Assembly: GCA_951813625.1 (NCBI GenBank)
Contig: CATOTS010000040.1
Location: forward strand, 1 to 53,100
Source: an uncultured Caldilineaceae bacterium
GTDB taxonomy: Bacteria; Chloroflexota; Anaerolineae; Caldilineales; Caldilineaceae
Length of the DNA: 53,100 nt
Direction: 5' to 3'
Shown: positions 41,785 to 50,337 of the stretch, piece by piece
Numbering within the stretch: position 1 is the first letter of the stretch
How the letters are laid out: each line of letters opens with the position of its first letter
The notes under the pieces: model-generated
What the model was told of the DNA's origin: nothing
Seen by the model: only the letters and a program-made list of their open reading frames with translations
Databases searched by the model: none
Position numbers and translations under genes: made by a program

Positions 41785-42819
41785 TTAGGTAGAAGAGGAC
41801 TGGACTTTTCGAAATGTATCGGCAACGCGCTGCAAACTTTCGACCACGCCGTCCAGCATTTCCGGGTACTCCACATCCCTTTTCAAATTTACGGCCACCC
41901 AATAGGATTCCTGGATACCCAGTTCAGCACGGATCTCGGGGGTCAATATGTGCCTACTGTAATAGCAATCAAGCCACAAAGGCGTGTCGCCGGTCTTCTC
42001 AAACAGCTCGACGTTTACACCAAACCAGACAATGTACCCGCCAAGTTTGATGTACCGGCCAAAGCCGTACTCGCGAGGGGTAGCCCTTAAGCGTTTCCGG
42101 CTGGCCCATTCCAACTCGACTCCTCTCTCGGTAGCGGTGTCAATAAGCCGTTTGTACTGACGTTGGCGGACCTCAGCATCCGCGCCAAATTCCTCGCCCC
42201 GGCGAATTGGCTTGAATGCTCCTGCGTCGGCGAACTTGGCAAGGCTTCGTAGCTGCCTAATTTCGTTCTCGACACCCGATTCACTGTAATCCCTGGTTCT
42301 GGCGGCCATGCTGTCAAGGAGGCCACCCCAACTTGCGAGCATGAGGTGCTTTTGCGTGTCCCCTACACGCAGGCATTTGCGCTCCGAATCGATCTCTGTT
42401 GAAGAATCGAACTCCACAGCTATGCGCTCCCGCAACTGAGGCCACAGTGACTGAATTCTCTCCTCCGGCGCGAGGAACATTACGACCGCCGGTCCATCAC
42501 AGGACAGATGCTTTATGTAATCGTTAGGCTGTCTTGGAGTGAGCCCGGCCCAAAACTTCACCTCAACGAACACTCGCTCCGCACCGGTTTCATCATAGCC
42601 CACCAGGTCGGGACGTGATCCATCCGATTTGGTTACCTGCGACTTCACAACAGTGATCGGGCTTGTGCTTCGGACGCCGGACTGAACAACGTCGTTCAAT
42701 GCCTCCAAACAAGCATCCGATTGGTCAAGGATGTGACGAATGGCTTCCGTCGCAATGTTCTCAGTGTTCCCGGGAAAACTGGAGACTAAATACGCGAGTA
42801 GGGTATCGCTATCGGGCAT
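41785..42819 (-). CDS. PD-(D/E)XK nuclease-like protein of unknown family, 344 aa
   Basis: Cytosolic protein. RPDLVGYDETG followed by RVFVEVKFWAGLTPRQP (about residues 68-101) is a D-(x)n-E-x-K motif typical of the restriction-endonuclease fold, used by proteins that read or cut foreign DNA. The C-terminal two thirds are unrecognised, with aromatic strands (YIKLGGYIVWFGVNVELF). AAGGAAG lies six bases before the ATG. It stands alone on the minus strand in a stretch less GC-rich than its neighbours, consistent with a transferred defence gene. Nuclease activity is inferred. Confidence 0.6.
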   Translation of the reverse strand: MPDSDTLLAYLVSSFPGNTENIATEAIRHILDQSDACLEALNDVVQSGVRSTSPITVVKSQVTKSDGSRPDLVGYDETGAERVFVEVKFWAGLTPRQPNDYIKHLSCDGPAVVMFLAPEERIQSLWPQLRERIAVEFDSSTEIDSERKCLRVGDTQKHLMLASWGGLLDSMAARTRDYSESGVENEIRQLRSLAKFADAGAFKPIRRGEEFGADAEVRQRQYKRLIDTATERGVELEWASRKRLRATPREYGFGRYIKLGGYIVWFGVNVELFEKTGDTPLWLDCYYSRHILTPEIRAELGIQESYWVAVNLKRDVEYPEMLDGVVESLQRVADTFRKVQSSST

Positions 42820-43025
42820 GGAAGACTTCCTTTAGCTATGGATTCTCCGGACTAACCGGGCACTGTTCGAGTTTGCCGGTGTCACCGGGCTGGATGGCGA
42901 ATTCGCGGCAATCTCGGCATAAACGAACGCTTCCTATCTCGCTGCAAATCACTTGAGTTGAGCAAGGCCCGTGCAAAGCGACCGCCAACTAGAAACTGAA
43001 AGCTTCCATCTCTCTCCTCTGCATC

Positions 43026-44096
43026 CTAGACCTTGCTCTCAAGTTCTCTTATTTCCTCCGCCCCGTCCAACACGCCGATCTCCATGTGAAACTCGCGCAC
43101 TTCGCCGGGTTGGATGTAGTTGAGATAGCCCTCGCGCCGGTTCCAGGCCCGCCCCAACATGCTGACGTTGCCCGGCTCGACGCCGGTCACGTATGTGCCG
43201 CGGTGGAAATGCTGCCAGTGGTTGACCAGCGGGATCTCGGCGATTGGGAACTTCCAGTAGAGCCCCAGCGCCAGCCGGTCGTTGACCAGCCCCACGTGCA
43301 CGTTCCCGTCCGCGTCGGCTACCGGCCGGTGCACGAAGACGTCGTCGTGCGCCTCCTCCTGCGGCGGCCTGGCCACGGCGTAGACGTCAGGCCCGACCTC
43401 GCGGTCCTCGAGCCATTCGGTGGTCTTCTCGCTGTTGATCAGCAGGCGCGTGCCGCTGTCGAGCACCGGAAAGCCGGGATTGCAGTGGTAGACGAACATG
43501 AGCGGTGACGGGTCGACGCTCAGATTTTCGATGCGGTCGTGGATGCGGACCGACTTTTCGCCCAGCACGGTGGAGATCTCGCGCGTCAACTCGAGGTTGG
43601 TGCCGAATACGACCGCTTCGCGCATTGTGCCGTGCAGGCGCACGACGTACTGTTCGCCTTCCCAGCCGGCGTTGGCGACGACGTTCTTGGCGGGCAGGAA
43701 GGCGAGGCGGCCGTGGAGGCCGAGCTCCTCGTTCTCCTCTTCGGGGTCAACCTCGGGGTGTCCGGTGAAGGTCATGCCGCAGGTGACGGTCAGGCCGCCG
43801 TAGAAGCCGCGCAGCCAGCCGTTGCCCTGCGGTTCGTAGAAGGCGGGGCCGACGTCGCCGGTGCTGCTGCGGAAGCAGAGCGACATGCCTTTGTAGTGGG
43901 CCGAGGCGATGTCGAGCGCCCGTCCCGGCAGCACGGAGAAGCAGAGCCCGGAGGCGTTGAAGACCTCGATCAGGTCGGAGCCGCGCTCGATGCCCTCGAC
44001 CAGTTCGGCCTTGCGCGCGCCGGCCAGCTGCGACATATCGCCGACGAGGTCGAGGAGTTCGCGGCGGGAGTAGTCGCGTCCGAATAGGGTTGTCAT
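43026..44096 (-). CDS. DUF4432 / aldose-1-epimerase-like protein, 356 aa
   Basis: Galactose-mutarotase-like beta-sandwich protein expected to act on a sugar or sugar phosphate. Features: CFSVLPGRALDIASAHYKG, GLTVTCGMTFTGHPE, MFVYHCNPGFPVLDSGTRL (the His and Glu/Asp of such sites) and NHWQHFHRGTYVTGVEPGN. I chose ATG 44096, with AAAGGACC seven bases upstream; longer readings would cross low-complexity DNA. Its first ~40 codons plus the promoter region are duplicated at 46388-46600. Confidence 0.8.
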   Translation of the reverse strand: MTTLFGRDYSRRELLDLVGDMSQLAGARKAELVEGIERGSDLIEVFNASGLCFSVLPGRALDIASAHYKGMSLCFRSSTGDVGPAFYEPQGNGWLRGFYGGLTVTCGMTFTGHPEVDPEEENEELGLHGRLAFLPAKNVVANAGWEGEQYVVRLHGTMREAVVFGTNLELTREISTVLGEKSVRIHDRIENLSVDPSPLMFVYHCNPGFPVLDSGTRLLINSEKTTEWLEDREVGPDVYAVARPPQEEAHDDVFVHRPVADADGNVHVGLVNDRLALGLYWKFPIAEIPLVNHWQHFHRGTYVTGVEPGNVSMLGRAWNRREGYLNYIQPGEVREFHMEIGVLDGAEEIRELESKV

Positions 44097-44326
44097 GGTG
44101 GGGTCCTTTCTGTGTCTCGCGCGCAGGCGGCGAAGGGGTAGTGTGCAGGCGTCCCGCGCCGGTGCGGCGGAGGGGTAGCGGTTGGAAATGGCGTGCCCTG
44201 AGCGAACGATAGCATAGCGGGCGGTGGCGGGCAAAGCAGTGGCGGGTTTGGCAGTGTGAGGGGGAAGCGTGTTCGCGCCGAGGCCCCGAAGGAACTGCGA
44301 TTTCTCTACTCTTATCGAACATGTGT

Positions 44327-44355
44327 TTGCCTCGTTAGTTTACATGTGCTATTCT
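44327..44355 (+). promoter_or_regulatory. Candidate promoter of the SH3b protein gene
   Basis: TTGCCT (44327-44332), a 17-base spacer and TATTCT (44350-44355). It lies about 170 bases before the proposed GTG start, leaving a long leader. Confidence 0.45.
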
Positions 44356-44525
44356 GGCTGGACCACATCGGAACCCCGACAGAACGCAGGCCGTGCACGG
44401 TATGGCTGCATTGCATCCCCCGAAGACAGCCGCGGACCGGCTCCGCGGTGGCGCCAACCACTCCTCCAGCCATGTGGAGGTTACGCCCTCACATTTGGCA
44501 TTCATCCTTTGCGGGGATCCTTCGC

Positions 44526-45467
44526 GTGAAAAAGTATCTGATAGCCGGGACCATTCTCCTTGCCCTGCTTGCGCCCGGGCTGCTCGTGGCGCAGAGCGAC
44601 CTGACCCTTGAGAGTCTGGCGGCAGAGATCGAAGGCCTGACTTCCAAAGTCGCCGATCTCTTTGCCTCAAGAGACGACCTCGCTCAGCGCTTGGCGGCCG
44701 TCGAAACAGCCATCGCGCCGACACACACGCCGTCGCCGACGTCAACACCGCTCCCGACTGTAACGCCCGTACCCGCAGATGCCATTGCAACGCTCAGCCG
44801 AAGGATGAACGTGAGGAGAAGCCCGGGAACGCATCACTCAATTCTCGGTCCCGCGGAGGCGGGCGACGAGTTTCGCATTACCGGCAAGAATTTGTCCGGC
44901 GACTGGTGGCAGATCGATTACGACGGCGAGCCAGCGTGGGTCTACGCGCCGTATGTGACGGCAAGCCATGCCGACGACGTGCAGATTGTTGCAACGCCGA
45001 CGCCGATTCCGACGGCTACGCCGATGCCGACTAACACGCCTGCGCCCACGGCGACCGCGAGTACGCAGGAAGAGGCGCAGCAAGAGACAGTGCGGTCGGC
45101 GAGGCTGCTTGCACTCAACGACTACGAAGGCTTCTATAACAACGTACGGCCTAGGGGGAGCTTTTTCGGGCTGCCTGAGGATGAGCAGGAAAGGCGCATA
45201 GCGTACTATGTCCCTCTGTTCATAGCGGCAATGGAAAAATGCGGTTTGGACGATAGTAAAATGTTTTGGGTGGTTAACTCGAACAGTAACCGGCTGGACC
45301 GGGCCGGCGTGACCCAAAAGCTCGGGATGTCTCCAAGGGCATTCTGGCTGGAGTGGTTGGTTGCAAATGAGATACCAGAGCCGGAGAACGAGATATTTGC
45401 CAAGTTAGCCTGCGAATTTGCAATACAGGATATGACGGTGAGCTTTTTGGAGGAATATGGCGAATAA
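44526..45467 (+). CDS. Secreted SH3b-domain protein with Thr/Pro linkers, 313 aa
   Basis: Exported protein with a signal peptide (KKYLIAGTILLALLAPGLLVAQS), a helical stretch of about 40 residues, a Thr/Pro/Ser linker, then a bacterial SH3 domain (about 92-155: MNVRRSPGTHHSILGPAEAG, DWWQIDYDGEPAWVYAPYV). A second Thr/Pro linker and a C-terminal helical domain of unknown type (about 200-313) follow. SH3b domains usually bind peptidoglycan, so it probably works at the cell envelope. I chose GTG 44526 because it places the signal peptide at the N-terminus; the frame is open further upstream to 44256. Confidence 0.78.
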   Translation: MKKYLIAGTILLALLAPGLLVAQSDLTLESLAAEIEGLTSKVADLFASRDDLAQRLAAVETAIAPTHTPSPTSTPLPTVTPVPADAIATLSRRMNVRRSPGTHHSILGPAEAGDEFRITGKNLSGDWWQIDYDGEPAWVYAPYVTASHADDVQIVATPTPIPTATPMPTNTPAPTATASTQEEAQQETVRSARLLALNDYEGFYNNVRPRGSFFGLPEDEQERRIAYYVPLFIAAMEKCGLDDSKMFWVVNSNSNRLDRAGVTQKLGMSPRAFWLEWLVANEIPEPENEIFAKLACEFAIQDMTVSFLEEYGE

Positions 45468-45595
45468 TGACCGGGCGGCGCCAGGGTCTTCCGGTCTGGG
45501 AGCTTGGCCGGATAGGGGCAAGAAAGTACGAGCGGCTTGGCTTCCGACCATTTTCCGCTCTTGTTCAGACTCAACATCTGAGGGGAGGACAAGAA

Positions 45596-46000
45596 ATGAC
45601 AGTCCAAAATCTGTGGGGGGACCTGGTAGGCTTGGACACGGCACGGACACCTGCAGTGATTTTGCAGGAACAGGCGGGGCTGCTGGGAAAACTTACGGAC
45701 GAAGTCCTTGTAGGCGAAGTACGTCGTAACAATGAAACGAGAAACCCCGAGAGTTTTGTAGCGACCTTGTACATTGTCGCACCGGCCCTACAACAGTACA
45801 GCGTGAGTGTAGTAAGAGTCGAATACTCTCTTGTCTCTGCCTATCCAGTCAATGTCGATAGTATCCTGGATGGGCATGAATGGGAAGCGGGCTCTGAACA
45901 AGAACTTGAAGAAATTCTGAGCGAGATTCTTTCTTCTGATGTTGTCAGGAAAGTTATTTCTTCCCTGATCGCAGAGTCGCAGATGTCGCTCCAAGATTGA
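45596..46000 (+). CDS. Hypothetical protein, 134 aa
   Basis: I do not recognise it. It has GGGGAGGAC eight bases before ATG 45596, which decides the start over longer readings from 45467. The product is acidic and soluble, with a beta-rich middle (ATLYIVAPALQQYSVSVVRVEY) and a helical C-terminus. It lies downstream of the SH3b gene, possibly co-transcribed. The layout suggests a small immunity-like or regulatory protein, but nothing proves it. Confidence 0.55.
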   Translation: MTVQNLWGDLVGLDTARTPAVILQEQAGLLGKLTDEVLVGEVRRNNETRNPESFVATLYIVAPALQQYSVSVVRVEYSLVSAYPVNVDSILDGHEWEAGSEQELEEILSEILSSDVVRKVISSLIAESQMSLQD

Positions 46001-46148
46001 ACTGTCATGCCTGGAGGGGTAGTTCAGGAATCACGGTGGAATGTCGGCCATTCCCATTCTGAGCATGTCTGAAGAGGGCTCAAACATAGACCGCAAGCCA
46101 GGGTGTGCGGGGCCGCGAGTTACCAAATGTGTGTGGAGGGATAGAACG

Positions 46149-46379
46149 ATGGTCAAGACCCTGCTTGTCAGAGCTGTGAAATTCATTTTGGCGGCGCTTG
46201 TGGAATACGTGCTGGAGGAAGTTACAAGCTCAAAAAGAAGCCAGCGCGACTTGGACCACCATGCCAACCAGAAGAACCCCAACAACCGGGCTTACAAAGC
46301 GGCCGAGGACAATCGGGCCAATCAACTGAATCCCAACAATCCGGCCTACAACCGGTCACGGGCCAACAACTCAAAGTGA
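46149..46379 (+). CDS. Small protein with NPNN repeats, 76 aa
   Basis: The N-terminal ~25 residues form a hydrophobic or amphipathic helix (LLVRAVKFILAALVEYVL). Then follow HHANQKNPNNRAY, NRANQLNPNNPAY and NRSRANN, two and a half copies of a D/N-x-x-A-N-Q-x-N-P-N-N-x-A-Y repeat. I have seen similar N-P-N-N-x-A-Y repeats in short bacterial proteins but know no function. GGAGGG precedes ATG 46149 by about eight bases. A longer reading starts at 46041. Confidence 0.5.
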   Translation: MVKTLLVRAVKFILAALVEYVLEEVTSSKRSQRDLDHHANQKNPNNRAYKAAEDNRANQLNPNNPAYNRSRANNSK

Positions 46380-46387
46380 AGTTCAGG

Positions 46388-46518
46388 CCGAATATTTCGG
46401 AGCCGCGCTCGATGCCCTCGACCAGTTCGGCCTTGCGCGCGCCGGCCAGCTGTGACATGTCTCCGACGAGGTCCAGGAGTTCGCGGCGGGAGTAGTCGCG
46501 TCCGAATAGGGTTGTCAT
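46388..46518 (-). pseudogene. Partial duplicate of the DUF4432 gene 5' end
   Basis: The first ~40 codons (MTTLFGRDYSRRELLDLVGD through the KAELVEGIERGS stretch) are nearly identical to the gene at 43026-44096. The same CATGGTGGGGTCCTTT leader and the ATAGCATAGCGGG block lie further upstream. After codon 41 the similarity stops abruptly and the reading runs into the reverse strand of the NPNN gene. It is a truncated duplication with its promoter region, not a working enzyme. Confidence 0.85.
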
Positions 46519-46936
46519 GGTGGGGTCCTTTGCGTTTGTGGCGTTTCCCGTGTGGTTATGGGCGAGCACGATAGCATAGCGGGTAGGGACGGGCAAGGCA
46601 GTTGCGGATTTGGGAAGAGTTTGGGCGAGGAATGAGCGAGAATATAGATTGACGAGAAGTCGTCGTCAGCGACTCCTTTCACGCCGAGAAACTCCCGCCC
46701 GTACCGGAGGGGATGCGCAAACCTCCAAAGGCGGTCATGAAAGGTGGCTTGAGCGATATGCGCCACCAATTTCCTGCAACTGGCCTTGTTGTGCAGTCCT
46801 CTAGAAAGCTAGCCCCGACAAACCTAGACCATTTGTGCTATCATGTGCTAGGGTAGTGCGGCGCAGCAGGTTACTCACTACACCACACACCTAAGCTCGT
46901 GTTCCAGCTTCCGGGGCCTGCTTCACCGGCTTAGAC
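46519..46936. other. Duplicated upstream region and unassigned DNA
   Basis: 46519-46600 copies parts of the leader of the DUF4432 gene (44097-44250). The rest has no supported gene. TATCAT at 46840-46845 could be a -10 for the DUF4258 gene, but its -35 box is poor. Confidence 0.4.
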
Positions 46937-47239
46937 TTGGAGGTCCTACTTCAATATCACATCAGAACTTATGGATCAGATAACTTGAAATCCATTCGCC
47001 TTTCTCGACACGCACAAGAGCAACTCCTTCGACGTGGCGGCTTGGAAGAAGAGGTTGTTGAGGCGATTCGTTCATCCCCATGGGAGCCAGCTGAGCGAGG
47101 AAGGCTTGGTTGTAGAAGGGAATTCCCTTATCATAACGAATGGAACGGTAGGACATACGAAACAAAGCAAGTCCGGCCAATATTCGTTAACGAATCCGAT
47201 GAAATCGTGGTCGTGACCATTTACATCTATTTCTTCTGA
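46937..47239 (+). CDS. DUF4258 protein, up to 100 aa
   Basis: Small RelE-like-fold protein: IRLSRHAQEQLLRRG, VVEAIRSSPWEPAERG, CRREFPYHNEWNG and a C-terminal YETKQVRPIFVNESDEIVVVTIY. Such proteins often pair with DUF2283 in toxin-antitoxin-like couples, as here. The start is uncertain: TTG 46937 opens the frame, while TTG 46985 would begin right at the domain. No ATG is in frame. The product is complete at the C-terminus. Confidence 0.7.
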   Translation: MEVLLQYHIRTYGSDNLKSIRLSRHAQEQLLRRGGLEEEVVEAIRSSPWEPAERGRLGCRREFPYHNEWNGRTYETKQVRPIFVNESDEIVVVTIYIYFF

Positions 47240-47249
47240 GGAAACGACA

Positions 47250-47489
47250 ATGAAAATTACCTACGATCGCGAAGTTGACGCGCTCTACATCCGCTTCCAG
47301 GAAACAACTGTAACGACAAAACAGGTCGAGGACGGCATCGCCCTCGACTACGACGGCGCCCACCGCCTCGCCGGCATCGAAATCCTAGACGTTGCGCAGC
47401 GCCTGGCCAACCCGGATACACTGGGACATGTCGTTTTCGAAAGCGGCGCTCGCAGCGAAATCGCTGACCGAACCGTGGCCGCACCGTAA
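47250..47489 (+). CDS. DUF2283 protein, 79 aa
   Basis: Small protein with the family opening MKITYDREVDALYIRF and then DGIALDYDGAHRLAGIEILD. It starts 10 bases after the DUF4258 stop behind GAGGAAACG, and is probably the antitoxin-like partner. The function of the pair is not established; the pairing itself is common. Confidence 0.8.
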   Translation: MKITYDREVDALYIRFQETTVTTKQVEDGIALDYDGAHRLAGIEILDVAQRLANPDTLGHVVFESGARSEIADRTVAAP

Positions 47490-47704
47490 GCGGTAGCCGG
47501 GACTTCGACACACCTCTGCGATCCAAGGAACTCCAGGTCGACCTTGAAGCCGACGCCTCCAACCTTAACCTCTCCACGCTTGAATTGACGACAGGCTGAC
47601 CATCTCCCCTTCCCATTGAACGCAACAACCCCACCCTGCGACGGCGGAGCCATCCCGTCTTGAAAGCGCACGGTCAGCGCATACCAGGAACAAATAAACT
47701 GGAC

Positions 47705-47733
47705 TTGACACTCGCCCCAACGCTGTGTATACT
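47705..47733 (+). promoter_or_regulatory. Near-consensus promoter with no gene directly behind it
   Basis: TTGACA (47705-47710), exactly 17 bases, then TATACT (47728-47733). One of the best sigma70-like matches in the window. Transcription would begin near 47740, more than 500 bases ahead of the APS reductase. Confidence 0.7.
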
Positions 47734-47739
47734 GTCGCC

Positions 47740-48010
47740 AACCTTCGCAGTTGCGGAGGCACAACGGCCCGGCAGAGGCCCCGCAAGAGGTGTGCCGGCG
47801 CAACTTCCATCTTGCAAGCAGTGGTCGAAGCCTGGATCGTGCCACAGCCGCACAGACCAGGCGGAGAAGGAGCACAGGGAAATGCGTATCCAAACGTATG
47901 ACCAAACATGGCGGGCCCCATCGCCCGCTGAGCAACTATATCTTACCCGCTCCGATAAGATGTTTATCTCCCTCTACTCCTCCAGCTGCTTGTGTAAGAC
48001 CTCCTCCTGT
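47740..48010 (+). ncRNA. Candidate structured non-coding RNA or long leader
   Basis: Behind a strong promoter lie four compact hairpins. First, AGTTGC (47749-47754) + GGCACA (47758-47763) pair with TGTGCC (47791-47796) + GCAACT (47800-47805), with a 3x3 internal loop. Second, GCCTGG + GTGC (from 47830) pair with GCAC + CCAGGC (to 47862). Third, GCGGGC (47911) pairs with GCCCGC (47923). Fourth, GATAAG (47954) pairs with TTTATC (47963). As an alternative to the first, GCAGTT..GGAGG near 47747 can pair with CCTCCAGCTGC near 47989. TGTTAG-TTCC-CTAACA near 48009 could end the transcript, but lacks a T-tract. No known RNA class is recognised. Confidence 0.35.
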
Positions 48011-48260
48011 TGTTAGTTCCCTAACAGCTCATCCAACATTGATGTGTGCCAACCCTGCATGGACAGGGAAACCAAATCCCGGACACACACCAGCGCGATG
48101 AGCGCCCGCCTTACCTTCTCAAACTGAATAGACCCCAGATCCATAGCCCCATTGCCGTGGCGTGACCGCAAGACAGGCTGCCGATTCGCGCGATATGCGC
48201 AGGCAGCAGCACTAAAACGTCACCTTGGCCGTGGATCGAGAATATACAGAGGTACTGACT
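48011..48260. other. Region ahead of the APS reductase gene
   Basis: I see no gene and no recognisable riboswitch. It may be the continuation of a leader from the promoter at 47705. Confidence 0.3.
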
Positions 48261-48986
48261 GTGATCGCACTTGCGCAGGAAACGCGCCCGGTTGATACGT
48301 GGCAACCGCCTTCGATCGGCCAGCTGAACCGCCACCTCGAAACGAAGTCCGCCGAGGAGATTTTGCGGTGGTCGATCGAGCATTTCGGCGACGGCTTTTC
48401 GATGGGCACCGCGTTCGGCGCCAGCGGTATGGCGCTGATGGACATAGCCTTGCGTATCAACCCGGACATCGACATCTTCTACATCGACACCGACTACTTT
48501 TTCCCCGAGTCGCTGGCCCTGATCGAACGGGCGCAGCGCCACTACGGCCGGCCCTTCCGCCGCGTGGCGTCGGACGTCAGCGTGGCCGAGCAGGAGCGGA
48601 CCTTCGGGCTCAAGCTCTACAGCAGCGACCCCGACAAGTGTTGCCACATTCGCAAAGTCGTGCCGATGGGCGAGGCGCTCAAAGGCAGCACGGCCTGGGT
48701 GTCCGCGTTGCGGCGCGACCAGTCGCCGACGCGCGCCGGTACACCGGTGCTACGCTGGAATGAGAAGTATGGTGTGGTGAAGGTTTCGCCGCTGGTCCAC
48801 TGGAGCGAGGCGGAGGTCTGGGACTATATCCACGAGCACAACGTCCCCTACAACGAGCTGCACGAGCGCAACTACCCCAGCATTGGCTGCTGGCCGTGCA
48901 CGCAGCCGGTCCAACCGGGCGACGATCTGCGCGCCGGCCGCTGGGTCGGGCTGACGAAGCTTGAGTGCGGTCTGCATCAGGCGTAA
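48261..48986 (+). CDS. cysH: Assimilatory adenylyl-sulfate (APS) reductase, CysH family, 241 aa
   Basis: Reduces activated sulfate to sulfite in the cytosol. PP-loop region TAFGASGM; the Fe-S cysteines C127-C128 (DKCCHIRK) and C210-x2-C213 (GCWPCTQPV) mark the APS-using type; the C-terminal ECGLH carries the catalytic cysteine C236. Full length. I chose GTG 48261 because AGAGG lies nine bases upstream; TTG 48225 or GTG 48231 would add about ten residues. It is followed by a sirohydrochlorin chelatase gene, which fits sulfite reductase cofactor supply. It is distinct from the DndC-like protein of the island. Confidence 0.88.
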   Translation: MIALAQETRPVDTWQPPSIGQLNRHLETKSAEEILRWSIEHFGDGFSMGTAFGASGMALMDIALRINPDIDIFYIDTDYFFPESLALIERAQRHYGRPFRRVASDVSVAEQERTFGLKLYSSDPDKCCHIRKVVPMGEALKGSTAWVSALRRDQSPTRAGTPVLRWNEKYGVVKVSPLVHWSEAEVWDYIHEHNVPYNELHERNYPSIGCWPCTQPVQPGDDLRAGRWVGLTKLECGLHQA

Positions 48987-49128
48987 GGGCGGTTTTTTGT
49001 TTTTGGTTTTGAGTTTTTAGTTCCTGGGTTCGAGTTTCGGGTTCGTGGTTTTGGGTTTATAGTGGTTGGCAATGACAGGACCCGGGCCGAAAAGCGGTCA
49101 CGAAAAACTGGAAACTGAAAACTCGACC

Positions 49129-49914
49129 ATGAATGGCGTCGTCCTCATCGGCCACGGCAGCCTGCGCAGCGACAGCGGCGCCTCGATGATCCGGCTGGCG
49201 GCGCGGTTGCGCGAACGCGGCGTTGCGCCAATCGCCGAGGCCGGTTTCCTCAACTTCAGCCGCCCCACGATCGCCGAAGCGGTGGCGAAATGCGTGCGGG
49301 CCGGCGCAACCTCGGTCACGGTACAACCCTATTTCCTGATTGACGGCGTCTATGTGCAGCAGGACCTGCCGGGCGACATCAGCAAGGTCGCGGCGCAGTT
49401 CCCGGAGCTGACCATTCGCGTGGCCGCCTGTTTCGGCTTCCACGAGAAGCTGGCGGCCATTGCGCTGGAGCGCGTGCGCGCGGTCGACCCGCAGGCGAAC
49501 GGCGCCGGCGCGGCCCTGCTGGTGATGGCGCACGGCACGCCGCTCGAGGCGGCCAACGGACCGGTCCGGCAGCTCACGGCCTGGCTGCACGAGGTGACCG
49601 GCTACACCTGGGCGGCGGCGGCCTACCTGGACTGCAACACACCGCGCATCGCCGACGCGATTGACGAGCTCGCGGCCCAGGGCGCGCGCAAGATCGTCGC
49701 CCTGCCCTACTTTCTGCATCGCGGGCGCCATTTGCGGCAGGATCTGCCCGCGCTTCTGGCTGCCGCGCGGCGGCGCCACCCGGACGTCGCGCTGCTGGAG
49801 GCGTCCCACCTCGACTATGACCTGCGTCTGGCCGACGTGATCGCCGACCGCCTCGGCGAGTTGTCGGCTGCCGACAGTCCCGTCCCCGAAAGCGCGGGCT
49901 CGCTGAAGACTTGA
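49129..49914 (+). CDS. CbiX/SirB-type sirohydrochlorin chelatase, 261 aa
   Basis: Inserts iron (or cobalt) into sirohydrochlorin to make siroheme (or cobalamin precursors). Two tandem chelatase domains: VVLIGHGSLRSDSGA at the start of the first and LLVMAHGTPLEAANG at the start of the second, each with the metal-site histidine; FLNFSRPTIAEAV and AYLDCNTPRIADAI are the matching strands. No His-rich tail. ATG 49129 places the VVLIGHGS strand right at the N-terminus. Neighbouring APS reductase suggests siroheme for assimilatory sulfite reductase. The 140-bp gap before it contains the AAAACTGGAAACTGAAAACTC intergenic motif. Confidence 0.85.
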   Translation: MNGVVLIGHGSLRSDSGASMIRLAARLRERGVAPIAEAGFLNFSRPTIAEAVAKCVRAGATSVTVQPYFLIDGVYVQQDLPGDISKVAAQFPELTIRVAACFGFHEKLAAIALERVRAVDPQANGAGAALLVMAHGTPLEAANGPVRQLTAWLHEVTGYTWAAAAYLDCNTPRIADAIDELAAQGARKIVALPYFLHRGRHLRQDLPALLAAARRRHPDVALLEASHLDYDLRLADVIADRLGELSAADSPVPESAGSLKT

Positions 49915-50329
49915 ATGTTTCCCGATTGAAATCGAGAGCTTCGGTTCTCCCAGCCTCTCAGATTTATCCACGAATTAACACGAAGGGACAGGAAGAAAAC
50001 CGTTTGGGGGTTGTCGGTAGGCTGAGCGGCAAACCGGCCACTCGCGGCCGCTACCGGCACGGGTAGAGGGGAAGGAGGAGTACGCCCGCGATTCCTCGTC
50101 GCCGCCATTCAGAAAAATCGTGGTTTCAGAAGGGATCTACTTTAGAATCCGAAAACAGATCGGTGGTACACTGGACTTCAAACTGCCTTTGGTCTGACAC
50201 CACTGCCTCCGCCCATCCGAAATGCCGCAAATGCTGCACTGCCGCGATGCGGAGACCCCTGGTCTCTGAAGGAAACTGTCTTCGCTCCTTCTTCCCGGTA
50301 ACAGCACGCAACTCCCTATAATGCCGTTA
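49915..50329. other. Intergenic region, no gene seen
   Basis: TTATCCACGAATTAACACGAAGG near 49965 is a copy of a dispersed motif also near 1655. Otherwise nothing supportable. Confidence 0.4.
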
Positions 50330-50337
50330 CTGAAAAC

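Noticed and set aside
47348..47935. 195-codon minus-strand open frame
   Set aside because: It runs antisense to the DUF2283 gene and the folding region, and its product has no family features.
48225..48986. CysH at 48261 as part of the DNA-sulfur system
   Set aside because: It has full assimilatory APS reductase cysteine motifs and a CbiX/SirB neighbour, and lies 21 kb from the operon in GC-rich host-like DNA.
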